Made by a program: the position numbers and the translations under genes. From assembly GCF_016860525.1 (NCBI RefSeq), contig NZ_BNEA01000016.1, positions 1 to 33,931 on the forward strand: DNA of 33,931 nucleotides, in the 5' to 3' direction. The notes beneath the pieces are model-generated. The model was not told the DNA's origin. It was given only the letters and a program-made list of their open reading frames with translations, and searched no databases. Position 1 is the first letter of the stretch, and each line of letters opens with the position of its first letter. The DNA is from Streptomyces rubradiris. GTDB lineage: Bacteria; Actinomycetota; Actinomycetes; Streptomycetales; Streptomycetaceae. Below, piece by piece: positions 18,301 to 27,713 of this stretch.

Positions 18301-21300
18301 GCGCAGCTCGACCGGCGGGCGGTCCTGGTGGTGCGGCATCGTGACGAGTTGGTCGGCGATCTGCGCGGTCTGGCCAAGGGTGCCGCTCCGGCCATCGGCG
18401 GCGCCCCGGTCGACGGCAAGCTGGCCTTCCTGTTCACCGGACAGGGCAGCCAGTGGCCCGGCATGGGCCGGGAACTCGCGGCCAGGTTCCCGGTCTTCGC
18501 CGAGGCGTTCACCGACGCCTGCCGCGCCGTCGAGACCCACTGGGCCGGTCATGCCACGGCGCCGCTGTCCGACGTCGTCTTCGCCGCCCCGGGCGCGCAG
18601 GACGGCCGGCTGATCGATCAGACGATCTACACCCAGGCCGGCCTGTTCGCTCTGGAAACCGCCCTGTATCGGCTCTACGAGTCATGGGGACTGCGCCCGG
18701 ACCTGGTCGTCGGCCACTCCATCGGAGAGATCACCGCCGCGCACGTCAGCGGGGTGCTCGACCTGGCCGACGCGGGAAAGCTGGTCGCCACGCGGGCCCG
18801 GCTGATGCAGGCGCTACCGGCCGGCGGAGCCATGGTCGCTGTCCAGGCGAGCGAGGCCGAAGTGGCACCGGAACTGGTGGAGGCACCCGACGTCGTCCAC
18901 GTCGCGGCGGTCAACAGCGCCCGGTCGCTGGTGCTGTCCGGTGCCGAGGCAGCCGTGCTGTGGGTGGCGGGCGAGCTCGCCCGCTTCGGCCACAAGACCC
19001 GCCGGCTGCCGGTGAGTCATGCCTTCCACTCACCGTTGATGCGACCGATGCTCGCCGAGTTCCGGGAGGTCGCCGAGTCGCTGACCTACCGGCCGGGCCG
19101 GGTGCCCGTCGTGTCCACGGTCACCGGCCGGCCGGACACCGGACAGCGATTGGCCACCGCCGACTACTGGGTCGAGCAGGTGCAGGCCACGGTCCGGTTC
19201 GGGGATGCGGTCAGATCGCTGCGCGATCAGGGCGTGACGACCTTCCTGGAGCTCGGGCCGGGGGGTGCGCTCACCACGATGGCGTCGGAGAGCCTGGAGT
19301 TGTCGGCGGCGTCCTGCATCGCGACGCTGCGCGCGGACGGCGCAGAAGTCGCCGACGTGATGGCGGCCCTGGGCGAACTGCACGTCCGCGGCGTGGCCCT
19401 GGACTGGCCCGCGGTCGTCGGCCGGCCGGCCGGATCCGCCTCGGCCCTGGCCACCGAACTGCCCACCTACGCGTTCCAGAGCCGGCGGTACTGGCTCGAC
19501 CAGGCGGCGCTCGGGGACGCGGTCCCCGCGGCCGAGGCCGGGCCGGCCGACGGCCGGGAGGACGTTCAGGAGAGCGTCGCCGCCCGGTTGGCGAACCGGT
19601 CCCGGAACGAACGCCGGCGGGCCGCGCTCGAGGTGGTCCGGGAGTCGGTGGCGGTCGTGCTGGGCTATCAGCCGGCCGATCTCGACGCGATGGACGACGA
19701 CCAGTCGTTCAGGAGCCTGGGCTTCGATTCGCTGGGCGGAGTACGGCTGCGTAACCGGCTGCGTGACCTCACGGGCGTCGACCTGCCCGTGACGGCGGTC
19801 TTCGACCACCCGACGCCGAAGGTCCTCGCGGCGCACGTGGCCGACGAGGTGGCGGGCGAGGTGGCCGAGGTGACCGATCGGGCTCCGGTGTCCCCGGCCG
19901 ACCCCGACGAGCCCATCGCGATCATCGGCATGGGCGTGCGGCTGCCCGGCGGCGTGGAGAGCCCGGACGACCTGTGGCGCCTGGTCATCGAGCGACGCGA
20001 CGCGATCTCCGGCTTCCCCACCGACCGGGGCTGGGACACCGACGGGCTCTACCACCCGGATCCCGCGCACCCCGGGACCACCTACACCCGATCGGGCGGC
20101 TTCCTCTACGACGCCGCCCAGTTCGACCCTGGGCTGTTCGGGATCTCCCCGCGCGAGGCACTGGCCATGGACCCGCAGCAACGGCTGCTCCTGGAGGCGT
20201 CCTGGGAGGCCATGGAGCGGGCCGGCATCGACCCGCTGTCCGCCCGGGGCGAAGAGATCGGTGTGTTCACCGGGATCGTGCACCACGACTACGCGACCAG
20301 GCTGAACCGGATTCCCGAGGAGGTCCGTGGATACGTCATGACCGGCACGTCGCCGAGCGTCGCCTCGGGCCGGATCGCGTACGTCTTCGGCTTCGAGGGG
20401 CCGGCGGTGACCCTGGACACCGCGTGCTCGTCCTCGCTGGTCGCCATCCACCAGGCCGCGCAGGCCCTCCGGCACGGCGAGTGCACGATGGCGCTGGCGG
20501 GCGGGGCCACGGTGATGGCCAGCCCGGAGGCGTTCGTCGAGTTCTCCAGCCAGCGCGGGCTCTCCGCCGACGGCCGGTGCAAGACGTTCTCGTCCACCGC
20601 GGACGGCACCGGCTGGTCCGAGGGCGCCGGCGTCGTGCTTCTGGAGCGGCTCTCGGTGGCCCGGCAGCGCGGTCACCGTGTGCTGGCCACGATTCGCGGG
20701 TCGGCGGTCAACTCCGACGGTGTGTCCAACGGGCTGACCGCGCCGAACGGGGCGGCCCAGCAAAGGGTGATCCGGCGGGCACTCGCCTCGGCCGGCATAG
20801 GTCCCGCCGACGTCGACGCGGTGGAGGCCCACGGGACCGGCACGGTGCTCGGCGACCCGATCGAGGCGGGGGCACTGCTTGCCACGTACGGGGAGGCCCG
20901 GGATGCAGGGCAGCCGCTGTGGCTCGGGTCCTTGAAATCCAACATCGGGCACACCCAGGCGGCCGCCGGTGTGGCCGGCGTGATCAAGATGGTCGAGGCG
21001 CTGCGGCACCGTGTGCTGCCGCCGACCATCCATGTCGAGGAACCGACCGGACAGGTGGACTGGTCGGCAGGCACCCTCGCCCTGCTGACCGAGCCGCGGG
21101 AGTGGCCGCGGACCGGCCGGCCCCGGCGGGCCGGCGTCTCCGCGTTCGGTGCCAGCGGAACCAACGCGCACCTGATCCTCGAGCAGGCCCCGGCCGAGGA
21201 GGCCGCGACCGCCCCCTCCGAGGACCCGGAGCCGTTGAAGGCGCTCGCGACGAACATCGTGCCGCTGGTGGTGTCCGCCAAGAGCGCCCGGTCACTCGGC

Positions 21301-24300
21301 GCGCAGGCCACCCGGCTGCGAATGTTTCTGGACAGCCCCGCTCAGAGCGGCGAACCGACGCTGCCGGCGGTGGCGGACGCGCTGGTGCGTGGCCGGGCGA
21401 CGCTGCCGGAGCGAGCGGTCGTGCTGGCCGGCTCGCGGGACGAGGCGCTGACCGGCCTCGCCGCGCTCGCCCGCGGCGAGGTGACGCCCAACCTGACCAC
21501 GGGCAGCGTGACCGGCTCCGGAGCACCCGGCCGACTGGTTCTCGTCTTCCCGGGCCAGGGAGCGCAATGGGCGGGCATGGGGCGCACGCTGCTGGAGGGT
21601 TCCGCGGTCTTCCGGGCACGGATCGACGAGTGCGCGCGGGCACTGCGACCCTGGGTGGACTGGTCGCTGACCGATGTCCTGCGCGGCGAGGCGGACGAAC
21701 AGACCCTCGGCCGCGTGGACGTCGTCCAGCCGGCGAGTTTCGCGATGATGGTCGGCCTGGCCGCGCTCTGGGAGTCGCTGGGCGTGCGGCCCGACGCGGT
21801 GGTGGGCCATTCCCAGGGGGAGATCGCGGCGGCGTGCGTCGCCGGTGTCCTGTCGCTGGCCGACGCCGCCCGCATCGTCGCGGTGCGCAGCCAGGCGATC
21901 GCGACCACACTGTCCGGCCGGGGCGGCATGGCGTCGGTGATGCTCGGCGCGGACGAGGCCAACGACCGGCTGGCGGCCTGGGCCGGCCGGCTCGAGGTGG
22001 CCGTGGTGAACAGCCCGTCCTCGGTGGTCGTCGCCGGTGACGAGGAGTCGTTGGCGGAGGCACTGGAGTCCTTGACCCGGGACGGCGTACGGACCCGCCC
22101 GGTGCCGGTGGACTACGCCTCGCACACCCACCACGTCGAACGCATCAGGGACGTCCTGGCGACGGCGCTGAGCGGGATCGACACCCGGCCTCCGCGCATA
22201 CCGTTCTACTCGACGGTGACCGGTGGCTGGGTCGATGACGGCCATTGCCTCGACGCGGACTACTGGTACCAGAACCTGCGGCGGCCAGTCGGCTTCGGCC
22301 CGGCCGTGGCGAGTCTGCTGACCGAGGGCTTCGGAGTGTTCCTGGAAGTCAGCGGGCATCCGGTCCTGGTGCAGCCGATGACCGACGTCATCGACGACCC
22401 GGACGGCCCGCTGCGCGGCGCCGGGCGACCGATCGTCTCCGGCACGCTGCGCCGGGGCGCCGACGGTCCGGCATCCTTCCTCGCCGCGGCCGCGCGGCTC
22501 TTCGCCGGCGGTGTGCCGCTCGACTGGAGCGCGACACTGCCGGCGCAACCGTCCCGGCACACGGTCGAGTTGCCCACCTACGCCTTCGACCGCCAGCACT
22601 TCTGGCTGGCCGAAGCCGCCGCGGACAACGACCAACCGGCCGGCCGGGCGACGGATGCCGGCTTCTGGAACGCCATCGACGACGCCGATCCGGCGGCTCT
22701 GGCCACCATGCTCAAACTGTCCGCCCACCAGAGCCAGGCCCTGGACGCGGTACTGCCGGCCCTCGCCGACTGGCGCAAGGCACGCGAGAACTGGTCGGTC
22801 TCGGAGCGACTCCGGTACGCGATCGGCTGGGCCTCGCCCCCGCGCGAGGCCCTGGGCGTGCCCGCCGGCCGCTGGCTCGTCATCACGCCGGAGACCGCGG
22901 ACGTCTTGCGCGACGGTCTGCTCGACCAGCTGCGGGCCAACGGCCTCGACGTCGTGCCCTGCGCGGTGGAAACCGGCCTGTCCAGGGACGAACTCGCCCG
23001 CAGGCTGGGCGGTTTCCTCACCGACGACGGGATCGCCGGCATCCTGTCCCTGCTCGCGCTCCCGGACCGGATGGAGAGCCACCGGCCGGATGCCGCGGCG
23101 CTCACCACCTCCACCCTGACCCTGATCCAGGCGCTCGCCGCGGCCGGTGCCACCGCGCCCCTGTGGTGCCTGACCCAGGGCGCGGTCAGCGTCGGTGTCC
23201 GCGACGCCGTCGCCGGGCCGGCCCACGTGGCCCAGGCGGCGGTGTGGGGACTCGGCCGGGCGGCCGCGCTCGAACGCCTGAACCAGTGGGGCGGTTTGAT
23301 CGATCTGCCCGCCGAACCGGACGGCCGTGCCGTCCGGCACCTGCTCGGCGTGCTGACCGGCGTGTCCGGTGAGGACCAGGTGGCGATCCGACGGACCGGC
23401 GTCCATGTCCGGCGCCTGCGGCGTGCCCCCCATCCGGCCGGGACCGGGGGCGAACGGCAGTGGCGGCCGCACGGGACGGTCCTGGTCACCGGCGGTGCGG
23501 AGGGCCTCGGACGCTACGCCTCGCTGTGGCTGGCGCGGGCAGGCGCCGAGCGATTGGTGGTCACGACCAGCGGGCGCGAGCCCGGCGAGCGGGTCGAGTC
23601 ACTGCGCGACGAGGTGGCGAAGCTGGACAAGGGCACCGTCGTCGAGTCGTGCGCGGACGCCGACCGGGACGCGCTCGCCGGCCTGGTCCACGCTCCGGGC
23701 CGCCCGTTGACCGCGGTCGTCCACGCCGCCGACCTGTCCCTGACCAGCTTGATCGACGAGACCGGTGACGCGGAGGTCACGGAGGTCTTCCGGGCCAAGG
23801 TGAACACCGCGGTCTGGCTCAGCGAGCTGACGGCGGACCTTCCGCTCGACGCGTTCATCGTCTTCTCCTCGATCGCCGGCATCTGGGGCGGTGGCGGTCA
23901 AGCCGCCTACGGCGCGGCGAACGCGGTCCTCGACGCGCTGGTGCGGCGTCTGCGGGCGGACGGCGTCCCGGCGCAGGCGATCGCCTGGGGTGCGCTGACC
24001 GCGGGCGGCGCGGGAATGGACGAGGAGACGCTGGCCCAGCTCCGGCGGCGCGGCGTCATCCCGATGACACCCGACACGGCGACAGCCGCGCTGGACCAGG
24101 CGGTCCAGGCCGCCACGGAATCGGTGGTCATCGCCGACATGGACTGGAGCGCCTTCATCGTGCCGTTCACGTCGGCCCGCACCAGCCCGCTCTTCGACGA
24201 CCTGCCGGAGGCCGCGGCGGCGATCGAGGCGGCACAGCCCTCCGACGACTTTGCCGAGAGCGCGTCGTCGCTGATGACGTCGCTGCGCGCGGTCGGGGAG

Positions 24301-24783
24301 GCCGAACAGGACCGGATCCTGCTCCGGCTGGTGCGCAGCCAGGCGTCCATGGTCCTCGGTCACGGTGGTGCCGACGGGATCGGCGCGGCCCAGGCGTTCC
24401 AGGAGGCCGGTTTCGACTCGCTGGCGGCCGTCAACTTCCGCAACAGCCTGATCACCGCCACCGGGCTGAGGCTGCCGGCCACACTGATCTTCGACTGTCC
24501 GACCCCGCAGGCGGTGGTCGCATACCTGCGCTCGGAACTGCTCGAGGCCGAGGACGACGCGGATGTCCGCGAGGAGGACGTACGGCGGATCCTGGCCTCG
24601 GTGCCCTACCAGCGCCTCAAGGAGGCCGGTGTCCTGGAGACGCTGCTCGGCCTGGCCGACGCCGAGGCGGGCGGGGCCAGGGCATCGGACGAGGGCCCCG
24701 GGCCGGAGGCGGCCGCCGACGAGCTCATCGACATCATGGACGTCGACAGTCTGATCAAGCGGGCGCTCGGCTCCGGCAGCTGA
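15385..24783 (+). CDS. rifA: RifA-like PKS, C-terminal portion: KR1-ACP1, module 2, module 3, docking tail
   Basis: Continues KR1 (TGGTGTLA; TAGVLDD, so B-type; YSSAAG and NYTAAN intact). ACP1 has its Ser codon at 16615. Module 2: KS2 16813-18090 (Cys 17326), AT2 18420-19500 (GHSIGE, HAFH: malonyl type), ACP2 (Ser 19729), no reductive domain. Module 3: KS3 19909-21180 (Cys 20425), AT3 21535-22610 (YASH: methylmalonyl), KR3 22630-24180 (GGAEGLG; W and AAYGAAN of an A-type; no LDD), ACP3 (Ser 24418). The tail (ELIDIMDVDSLIKRALG) is a C-terminal docking element for another PKS. GTG 15385 lies inside the KR and has no SD, so it is not a true start. The methylmalonyl-malonyl-methylmalonyl order equals RifA modules 1-3, which give the rifamycin tetraketide. 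Confidence 0.9.
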   Translation: MIVTPDGEDVVTSAVRGLVRSAQSEHPGRFVLVAVDDAAGATNAVIAAALSGEPQLRLRDGRAQVPRLDRLHPAASSSQARPLDPDGTVLITGGTGTLAAVTARHLVTEHGVRHLILAGRRGPEADGAAALHDELVGLGATVRLVAADVADREQVVALLAMVEENHPLTAVVHTAGVLDDAVITELDPHRVDAVFGAKVDAARHLDDLTRDLGLAAFVLYSSAAGVLGNPGQGNYTAANAALDAVARERRHAGLAAVSIAWGYWDRASGLTRHLGHADHRRNRDIGMVALSDGDGMALLDQCLRAGDGPDAALVAAGFDLAALRAADQSRVPPVLRSLVRGKRPIGRATTNARPAPAAPASPSGRISALPPAEQFDALVDLIRRQCSLVLGHASTDAIRLDRTFKDSGFDSLTALELRNRLATATGLSLPPSMIFDFPRPRSLAAHLQAKLLDDAQAQPATAQPRATAAEPRATAGEPIAIVAMACRFPGGVHSPEDLWRILSAETDTVTEFPTDRGWDTDRLFDPDPDHPGTTYVRHGAFLDDPGAFDAGFFGISPQEALAMDPQQRLVMETSWELLERAGIDPHSLHAQDVGVFVGVNSHDWTVRTHHASGVEGFRLTGSSGSVLSGRVAYHLGLEGPAITVDTACSSSLVALHLAVQAIRNGECSMALAGGVMVMGTVETFIEFSRQRGLAPDGRCKAFADTADGTGWSEGVGLLLVEPLSRAREQGHRVLALVRGTAVNSDGASNGLTAPNGPSQQRVIRKALAAAGLRGDEVDSVEGHGTGTTLGDPIEAQALLETYGRDRPADRPLWLGSVKSNIGHTQAAAGVAGVIKMVMAMRHGVLPRTLHVDRPSTHVDWSAGAVRLLTERRDWPRAGQPRRAGVSSFGIGGTNAHVILEEAGEESAEHDADEMMTGDPALDRPSDEGCVPVPVSGRTPAALRAQAGRLADFVASRPELEPADIALALATGRAQLDRRAVLVVRHRDELVGDLRGLAKGAAPAIGGAPVDGKLAFLFTGQGSQWPGMGRELAARFPVFAEAFTDACRAVETHWAGHATAPLSDVVFAAPGAQDGRLIDQTIYTQAGLFALETALYRLYESWGLRPDLVVGHSIGEITAAHVSGVLDLADAGKLVATRARLMQALPAGGAMVAVQASEAEVAPELVEAPDVVHVAAVNSARSLVLSGAEAAVLWVAGELARFGHKTRRLPVSHAFHSPLMRPMLAEFREVAESLTYRPGRVPVVSTVTGRPDTGQRLATADYWVEQVQATVRFGDAVRSLRDQGVTTFLELGPGGALTTMASESLELSAASCIATLRADGAEVADVMAALGELHVRGVALDWPAVVGRPAGSASALATELPTYAFQSRRYWLDQAALGDAVPAAEAGPADGREDVQESVAARLANRSRNERRRAALEVVRESVAVVLGYQPADLDAMDDDQSFRSLGFDSLGGVRLRNRLRDLTGVDLPVTAVFDHPTPKVLAAHVADEVAGEVAEVTDRAPVSPADPDEPIAIIGMGVRLPGGVESPDDLWRLVIERRDAISGFPTDRGWDTDGLYHPDPAHPGTTYTRSGGFLYDAAQFDPGLFGISPREALAMDPQQRLLLEASWEAMERAGIDPLSARGEEIGVFTGIVHHDYATRLNRIPEEVRGYVMTGTSPSVASGRIAYVFGFEGPAVTLDTACSSSLVAIHQAAQALRHGECTMALAGGATVMASPEAFVEFSSQRGLSADGRCKTFSSTADGTGWSEGAGVVLLERLSVARQRGHRVLATIRGSAVNSDGVSNGLTAPNGAAQQRVIRRALASAGIGPADVDAVEAHGTGTVLGDPIEAGALLATYGEARDAGQPLWLGSLKSNIGHTQAAAGVAGVIKMVEALRHRVLPPTIHVEEPTGQVDWSAGTLALLTEPREWPRTGRPRRAGVSAFGASGTNAHLILEQAPAEEAATAPSEDPEPLKALATNIVPLVVSAKSARSLGAQATRLRMFLDSPAQSGEPTLPAVADALVRGRATLPERAVVLAGSRDEALTGLAALARGEVTPNLTTGSVTGSGAPGRLVLVFPGQGAQWAGMGRTLLEGSAVFRARIDECARALRPWVDWSLTDVLRGEADEQTLGRVDVVQPASFAMMVGLAALWESLGVRPDAVVGHSQGEIAAACVAGVLSLADAARIVAVRSQAIATTLSGRGGMASVMLGADEANDRLAAWAGRLEVAVVNSPSSVVVAGDEESLAEALESLTRDGVRTRPVPVDYASHTHHVERIRDVLATALSGIDTRPPRIPFYSTVTGGWVDDGHCLDADYWYQNLRRPVGFGPAVASLLTEGFGVFLEVSGHPVLVQPMTDVIDDPDGPLRGAGRPIVSGTLRRGADGPASFLAAAARLFAGGVPLDWSATLPAQPSRHTVELPTYAFDRQHFWLAEAAADNDQPAGRATDAGFWNAIDDADPAALATMLKLSAHQSQALDAVLPALADWRKARENWSVSERLRYAIGWASPPREALGVPAGRWLVITPETADVLRDGLLDQLRANGLDVVPCAVETGLSRDELARRLGGFLTDDGIAGILSLLALPDRMESHRPDAAALTTSTLTLIQALAAAGATAPLWCLTQGAVSVGVRDAVAGPAHVAQAAVWGLGRAAALERLNQWGGLIDLPAEPDGRAVRHLLGVLTGVSGEDQVAIRRTGVHVRRLRRAPHPAGTGGERQWRPHGTVLVTGGAEGLGRYASLWLARAGAERLVVTTSGREPGERVESLRDEVAKLDKGTVVESCADADRDALAGLVHAPGRPLTAVVHAADLSLTSLIDETGDAEVTEVFRAKVNTAVWLSELTADLPLDAFIVFSSIAGIWGGGGQAAYGAANAVLDALVRRLRADGVPAQAIAWGALTAGGAGMDEETLAQLRRRGVIPMTPDTATAALDQAVQAATESVVIADMDWSAFIVPFTSARTSPLFDDLPEAAAAIEAAQPSDDFAESASSLMTSLRAVGEAEQDRILLRLVRSQASMVLGHGGADGIGAAQAFQEAGFDSLAAVNFRNSLITATGLRLPATLIFDCPTPQAVVAYLRSELLEAEDDADVREEDVRRILASVPYQRLKEAGVLETLLGLADAEAGGARASDEGPGPEAAADELIDIMDVDSLIKRALGSGS

Positions 24784-24805
24784 TCGCCGGAGCCGAGCTG
24801 GACGG

Positions 24806-24840
24806 TGGCGCCGGGGCCGGCCGGAAACCGGCCGGCGCCA
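24806..24840. terminator. GC-rich hairpin after the PKS gene
   Basis: GCCGGCCGG, AAA loop, CCGGCCGGC is a perfect 9-bp stem (24816-24836), with TGGC/GCCA adding outer pairs after a bulge. It begins 23 nt after the PKS stop. There is no T-tract, so it is a hairpin terminator of the kind common in high-GC actinomycetes, possibly acting in both directions. Confidence 0.6.
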
Positions 24841-25032
24841 CTGCCTGATGAGGACCAGGCACGCCTGCCGCGTGCCGGGGCCGGCGGCCACGCCCCGGCC
24901 TGGGGGCACATCGGCGAAGCCGGGCCGGAGCGAGAACTGGCCCTCGCCGTTGCAGAGCACGGGATATTCGCCGGACACCACCTCGAACGGATCGGCCGTG
25001 ACGGTCTTCTCCGTCACAAGGCCATGGTTCAC
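24830..25032 (-). pseudogene. MbtH-like protein relic
   Basis: From GTG 25032 (or GTG 25017) the minus frame reads ADPFEVVSGEYPVLCNGEGQ, then FSLRPGFADVPPGRGV and TRQACLVLIRQW. This follows the MbtH pattern NPFDD..G.Y.VLVND.GQ.SLWP.FA.VP.GW...G..RQ.CL.YI...W. Two signature tryptophans (in SLWP and GW) are arginine here, each one base away (TGG to CGG). The frame has no stop at the usual end and runs antisense into the PKS, so the gene has lost its 3' end. MbtH proteins activate NRPS adenylation domains; no NRPS is in the window. Confident as a homologue, less so on whether it is expressed. Confidence 0.6.
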
Positions 25033-25082
25033 CCCACGCTGAAAGGGCGCCCGTCCGCGGGCTGTGGGGGCCGCTGAACGAG

Positions 25083-25133
25083 AAAAAGGCCCAGCAGGTG
25101 GGCAGCACACTTCGGCTGCTCCACCGCTGGGCC
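25083..25133 (-). terminator. Rho-independent terminator of the P450 gene
   Basis: On the minus strand GGCCCAGCGGTGG pairs with CCACCTGCTGGGCC around a small bulge and an inner CAGC/GCTG stem. TTTTTC follows directly (25087-25082). It lies about 15 nt after the P450 stop and is the most canonical terminator in the window. Confidence 0.8.
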
Positions 25134-25147
25134 CGTGCTTCGGTCCG

Positions 25148-26353
25148 TCAGCCCTTGCGGACCTCGATGGGCAGCTGGTTGACGCCGATCATCGCCCAGG
25201 GGTTGCGCAGGTTGACCGGTAGGTCGTCGCGTACGCGGATGTCGCTGTACCGCTCCATCAGAAGGCGCAGGGCGATCCCCACCTCGAGCCGCGCCAGCGG
25301 CGCGCCGAGGCAGAAGTGCATGCCCTTGCCGAACGTCAGGTGCGGGTTGGGGGCCCGGTGGATGTCGAACCGGTCCGGGTCGGCGAAGACGCGGTCATCG
25401 CGGTTCGCGGTGGTCAGCCACGCCAGGACGAAGGCGCCGGCCGGGATCTTCTGCCCGCCGATCTCGACGTCCTTCGTCGCCTGCCGCCCGAGACGGGGGA
25501 ACGGAGGCCGGTAGCGCATCGACTCCTCGACCGCGGCCGGAATCAGCGCGGGATCGGCCCGCAGCTGCGTCCACACCTCGGGGTTCTCGTGCAACGCGAG
25601 AACCGTGTTGCCCAGGGTGGAGGTCGCGGTGACGTGGCCGGCGAGCAGCAGCAGGCCGAGGAAGCCGACGGTCTCCTCGTCGTCCAGCCGCACACCGTCG
25701 ACCTCGACCTCCAGAAGCTTGCTGGTGAGGTCGTCGCCCGGGTTCTTGCGGCGGCGGCGGACGAACTCCAGCAGGTGGGTGTTCAACTCGCGCAGCAGCG
25801 GCGCGACATTGTTCACCGCGCTCTCCCCGAGGGAATCCAGCGACTGTTCCGGATCGACGTTGTGCACCTCGAAGAAGGTGTCGGACAGCCGCCGGACGAA
25901 CGCGCGGTCGCTGACCGGGATGCCGAGCATCTCGGCGATGACGATGAACGGCAGCGGGTAGCCCAGCTGCTCGATCAGGTCCCACTGGTCGCCGCCGGCG
26001 TCCGCGTCGTCGAGCAGCTGCAAGGTCACCTCGGTGATCCGGGGTTCAAGTCCGGCGATCATCTTCGGGGTGAACGCGCGGCTGACCAGGCCGCGCAGCC
26101 GCCGGTGCACCGGATCGTCCGCCCGGACGAAGTTGCCCTTCTTGAACAGATCGAAGTCTTCCTGCTTGGGAGCCAGCGGGGCGACGTCGGACGAGAAGGC
26201 CGCCGAGTCGGTCAGCACCTGCAGGACGTCGTGGTAATCGAGTACGTGCCACGCCTTGATCTTGTCGTCGAAGTGCACGGCTCCGCGCTCGCGCAGCCCG
26301 TCGAGATAGGCGAGAAAGTTGGACAGTATCCGTTCGGATTGTTTCACGCTCAT
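25148..26353 (-). CDS. Cytochrome P450 (bacterial class I)
   Basis: 401 residues, typical for soluble actinomycete P450s. The K-helix ExxR is EESMR, and the heme loop is [10 protein letters not shown] with the thiolate cysteine at residue 348. The I-helix reads [12 protein letters not shown]: the threonine is kept, but the usual acidic residue before it is valine. ATG 26353 ([10 protein letters not shown]) is chosen over the longer frame because GAGAAGTGAG lies upstream and P450 homology begins about there. It would hydroxylate or otherwise oxidise the polyketide with ferredoxin partners encoded elsewhere. It is convergent with the PKS and divergent from the F420-dependent dehydrogenase. The substrate is unknown. 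Confidence 0.92.
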   Translation of the reverse strand: MSVKQSERILSNFLAYLDGLRERGAVHFDDKIKAWHVLDYHDVLQVLTDSAAFSSDVAPLAPKQEDFDLFKKGNFVRADDPVHRRLRGLVSRAFTPKMIAGLEPRITEVTLQLLDDADAGGDQWDLIEQLGYPLPFIVIAEMLGIPVSDRAFVRRLSDTFFEVHNVDPEQSLDSLGESAVNNVAPLLRELNTHLLEFVRRRRKNPGDDLTSKLLEVEVDGVRLDDEETVGFLGLLLLAGHVTATSTLGNTVLALHENPEVWTQLRADPALIPAAVEESMRYRPPFPRLGRQATKDVEIGGQKIPAGAFVLAWLTTANRDDRVFADPDRFDIHRAPNPHLTFGKGMHFCLGAPLARLEVGIALRLLMERYSDIRVRDDLPVNLRNPWAMIGVNQLPIEVRKG

Positions 26354-26563
26354 GAAACTCACTTCTCTCGTACGGCCCGATTCCGCGCTACTCGCCAGCC
26401 ACCGTAGAACCGGACCGAACCGGCCGGACATCCCTCACCTTGCTAAGCGTCTCAACAGCCGCCTTGCACGGACTCGTTGGACGCTCATGCCGAACCCGCT
26501 GGTGCGGCGTGTTCGCACCGCCAACCGTCAGGCCGGGGGATGGGGATCGCTTCCGGCGCGGCC

Positions 26564-26576
26564 TATTAATGGGGGC
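26564..26576 (+). promoter_or_regulatory. Possible leaderless promoter of the FGD-like gene
   Basis: TATTAAT sits 6 nt before the ATG in otherwise very GC-rich DNA, so a -10 here would start the transcript at or next to A26577. There is no good SD (only GGGGGC) and no clear -35. Leaderless mRNAs are common in actinobacteria; this is inference from position. Confidence 0.3.
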
Positions 26577-27581
26577 ATGGGACTGAAGATCGGTTACAAG
26601 GCATCGGCCGAGCAGTTCGCCCCGCGCGAGCTCGTCGAGTACGCGGTCAGCGCGGAGGGGCACGGCCTGGACAGTGTCTGGATCAGCGATCACCTGCAGC
26701 CCTGGCGGCACGAGGGCGGCCACGCGCCATTCTCCCTGTCCTGGCTCAGTGCCGTCGGGGAGCGCACCGAGCGGGTCCAGCTCGGCACCAGCGTGCTGAC
26801 CGCCACGTTCCGCTACAACCCGGCCGTGGTGGCGCACGCGTTCGCCACCCTCGGAGTGCTGTACCCCGGCCGGATCGCGCTCGGCATAGGCAGCGGTGAG
26901 GCCCTCAACGAGGTCGCGGTCGCGCGCATCACCTGGCCCGATTTCAAGGAGCGGTTCGCCCGCCTGCGCGAGGCCGTGGAGCTGATCCGCCGGCTGTGGA
27001 CGGAAGACCGCGTCACATTCGAGGGGCAGTACTACCAGACCACCAGCGTGTCCCTCTACGACCGGCCCCAAACGCCCGTCCCCATCTACATCGCCGCCGG
27101 CGGCCCCGTCATGGCCAAGTACGTCGGCCGCAAGAGCGACGGCTTCATCTGCACCAGCGGCAAGGGCATGGAGCTGTACACCGAGAAGCTCCTGCCGGCC
27201 GTGGAAGCGGGCGCGGACCAGGAGGGCCGTGACCACGACGCGATCGACAAGATGATCGAGATCAAGCTCTCCTACGACCCGGACCCGGACCAAGCGCTGG
27301 AGAACTGCCGGTTCTGGGCGCCGCTTTCGCTCACTCCCGAGCAGAAGGCCGGAGTCGAGGACCCGGTGAAGTTGGAGAAGGCCGCCGATGAACTGCCCAT
27401 CGGGCAGGTTGCCAAGCGCTGGATCGTCGCCTCCACCCCGGACGAGGCGATCACCCAGATCAAGCAGTACGTCGACGCCGGGTTCAACCACTTGGTCTTC
27501 CACGGCCCCGGGCACGACCAGGAGCGCTTCCTCAAGACCTTCGCCGAGCAGGTCCTCCCCGGACTGCGCGGCCTCGGCTGA
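26577..27581 (+). CDS. fgd: F420-dependent glucose-6-phosphate dehydrogenase (FGD) homologue
   Basis: 334 residues of the luciferase-like (LLM) fold. It follows mycobacterial Fgd1 almost residue for residue in the diagnostic places: [40 protein letters not shown] (D38, H39, W43, one lower than in Fgd1), GEALNE (E108), [15 protein letters not shown] and AKRWIVAS. Fgd oxidises glucose-6-phosphate to 6-phosphogluconolactone while reducing F420 to F420H2. In a biosynthetic cluster its likely job is to feed F420H2 to the LLM oxidoreductase 1 kb downstream. Substrate specificity among FGD relatives varies, so G6P use is inferred. Confidence 0.85.
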   Translation: MGLKIGYKASAEQFAPRELVEYAVSAEGHGLDSVWISDHLQPWRHEGGHAPFSLSWLSAVGERTERVQLGTSVLTATFRYNPAVVAHAFATLGVLYPGRIALGIGSGEALNEVAVARITWPDFKERFARLREAVELIRRLWTEDRVTFEGQYYQTTSVSLYDRPQTPVPIYIAAGGPVMAKYVGRKSDGFICTSGKGMELYTEKLLPAVEAGADQEGRDHDAIDKMIEIKLSYDPDPDQALENCRFWAPLSLTPEQKAGVEDPVKLEKAADELPIGQVAKRWIVASTPDEAITQIKQYVDAGFNHLVFHGPGHDQERFLKTFAEQVLPGLRGLG

Positions 27582-27641
27582 CGACGCCTGGCCGCCCCGC
27601 CGGACGGTTGATCCTCGGCCGGCCCCGGTCCGCGCACGTTG

Positions 27642-27683
27642 CCGGGCCCCGGTCACGGAAAAACCCCCGTGACCGGGGCCCGG
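27642..27683. terminator. 17-bp perfect hairpin between FGD and IF-1 genes
   Basis: CCGGGCCCCGGTCACGG pairs perfectly with CCGTGACCGGGGCCCGG around AAAAACCC. It lies between two convergent genes, 60 nt after FGD and 30 nt after the IF-1 gene, so it can end both transcripts. Confidence 0.8.
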
Positions 27684-27713
27684 ATCAGCCGCCGCGGAAG
27701 GTGCGGACCGCCG

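Noticed and set aside
26034..26237. Plus-strand frame inside the P450 gene
   Set aside because: Antisense to conserved P450 sequence with no motif.
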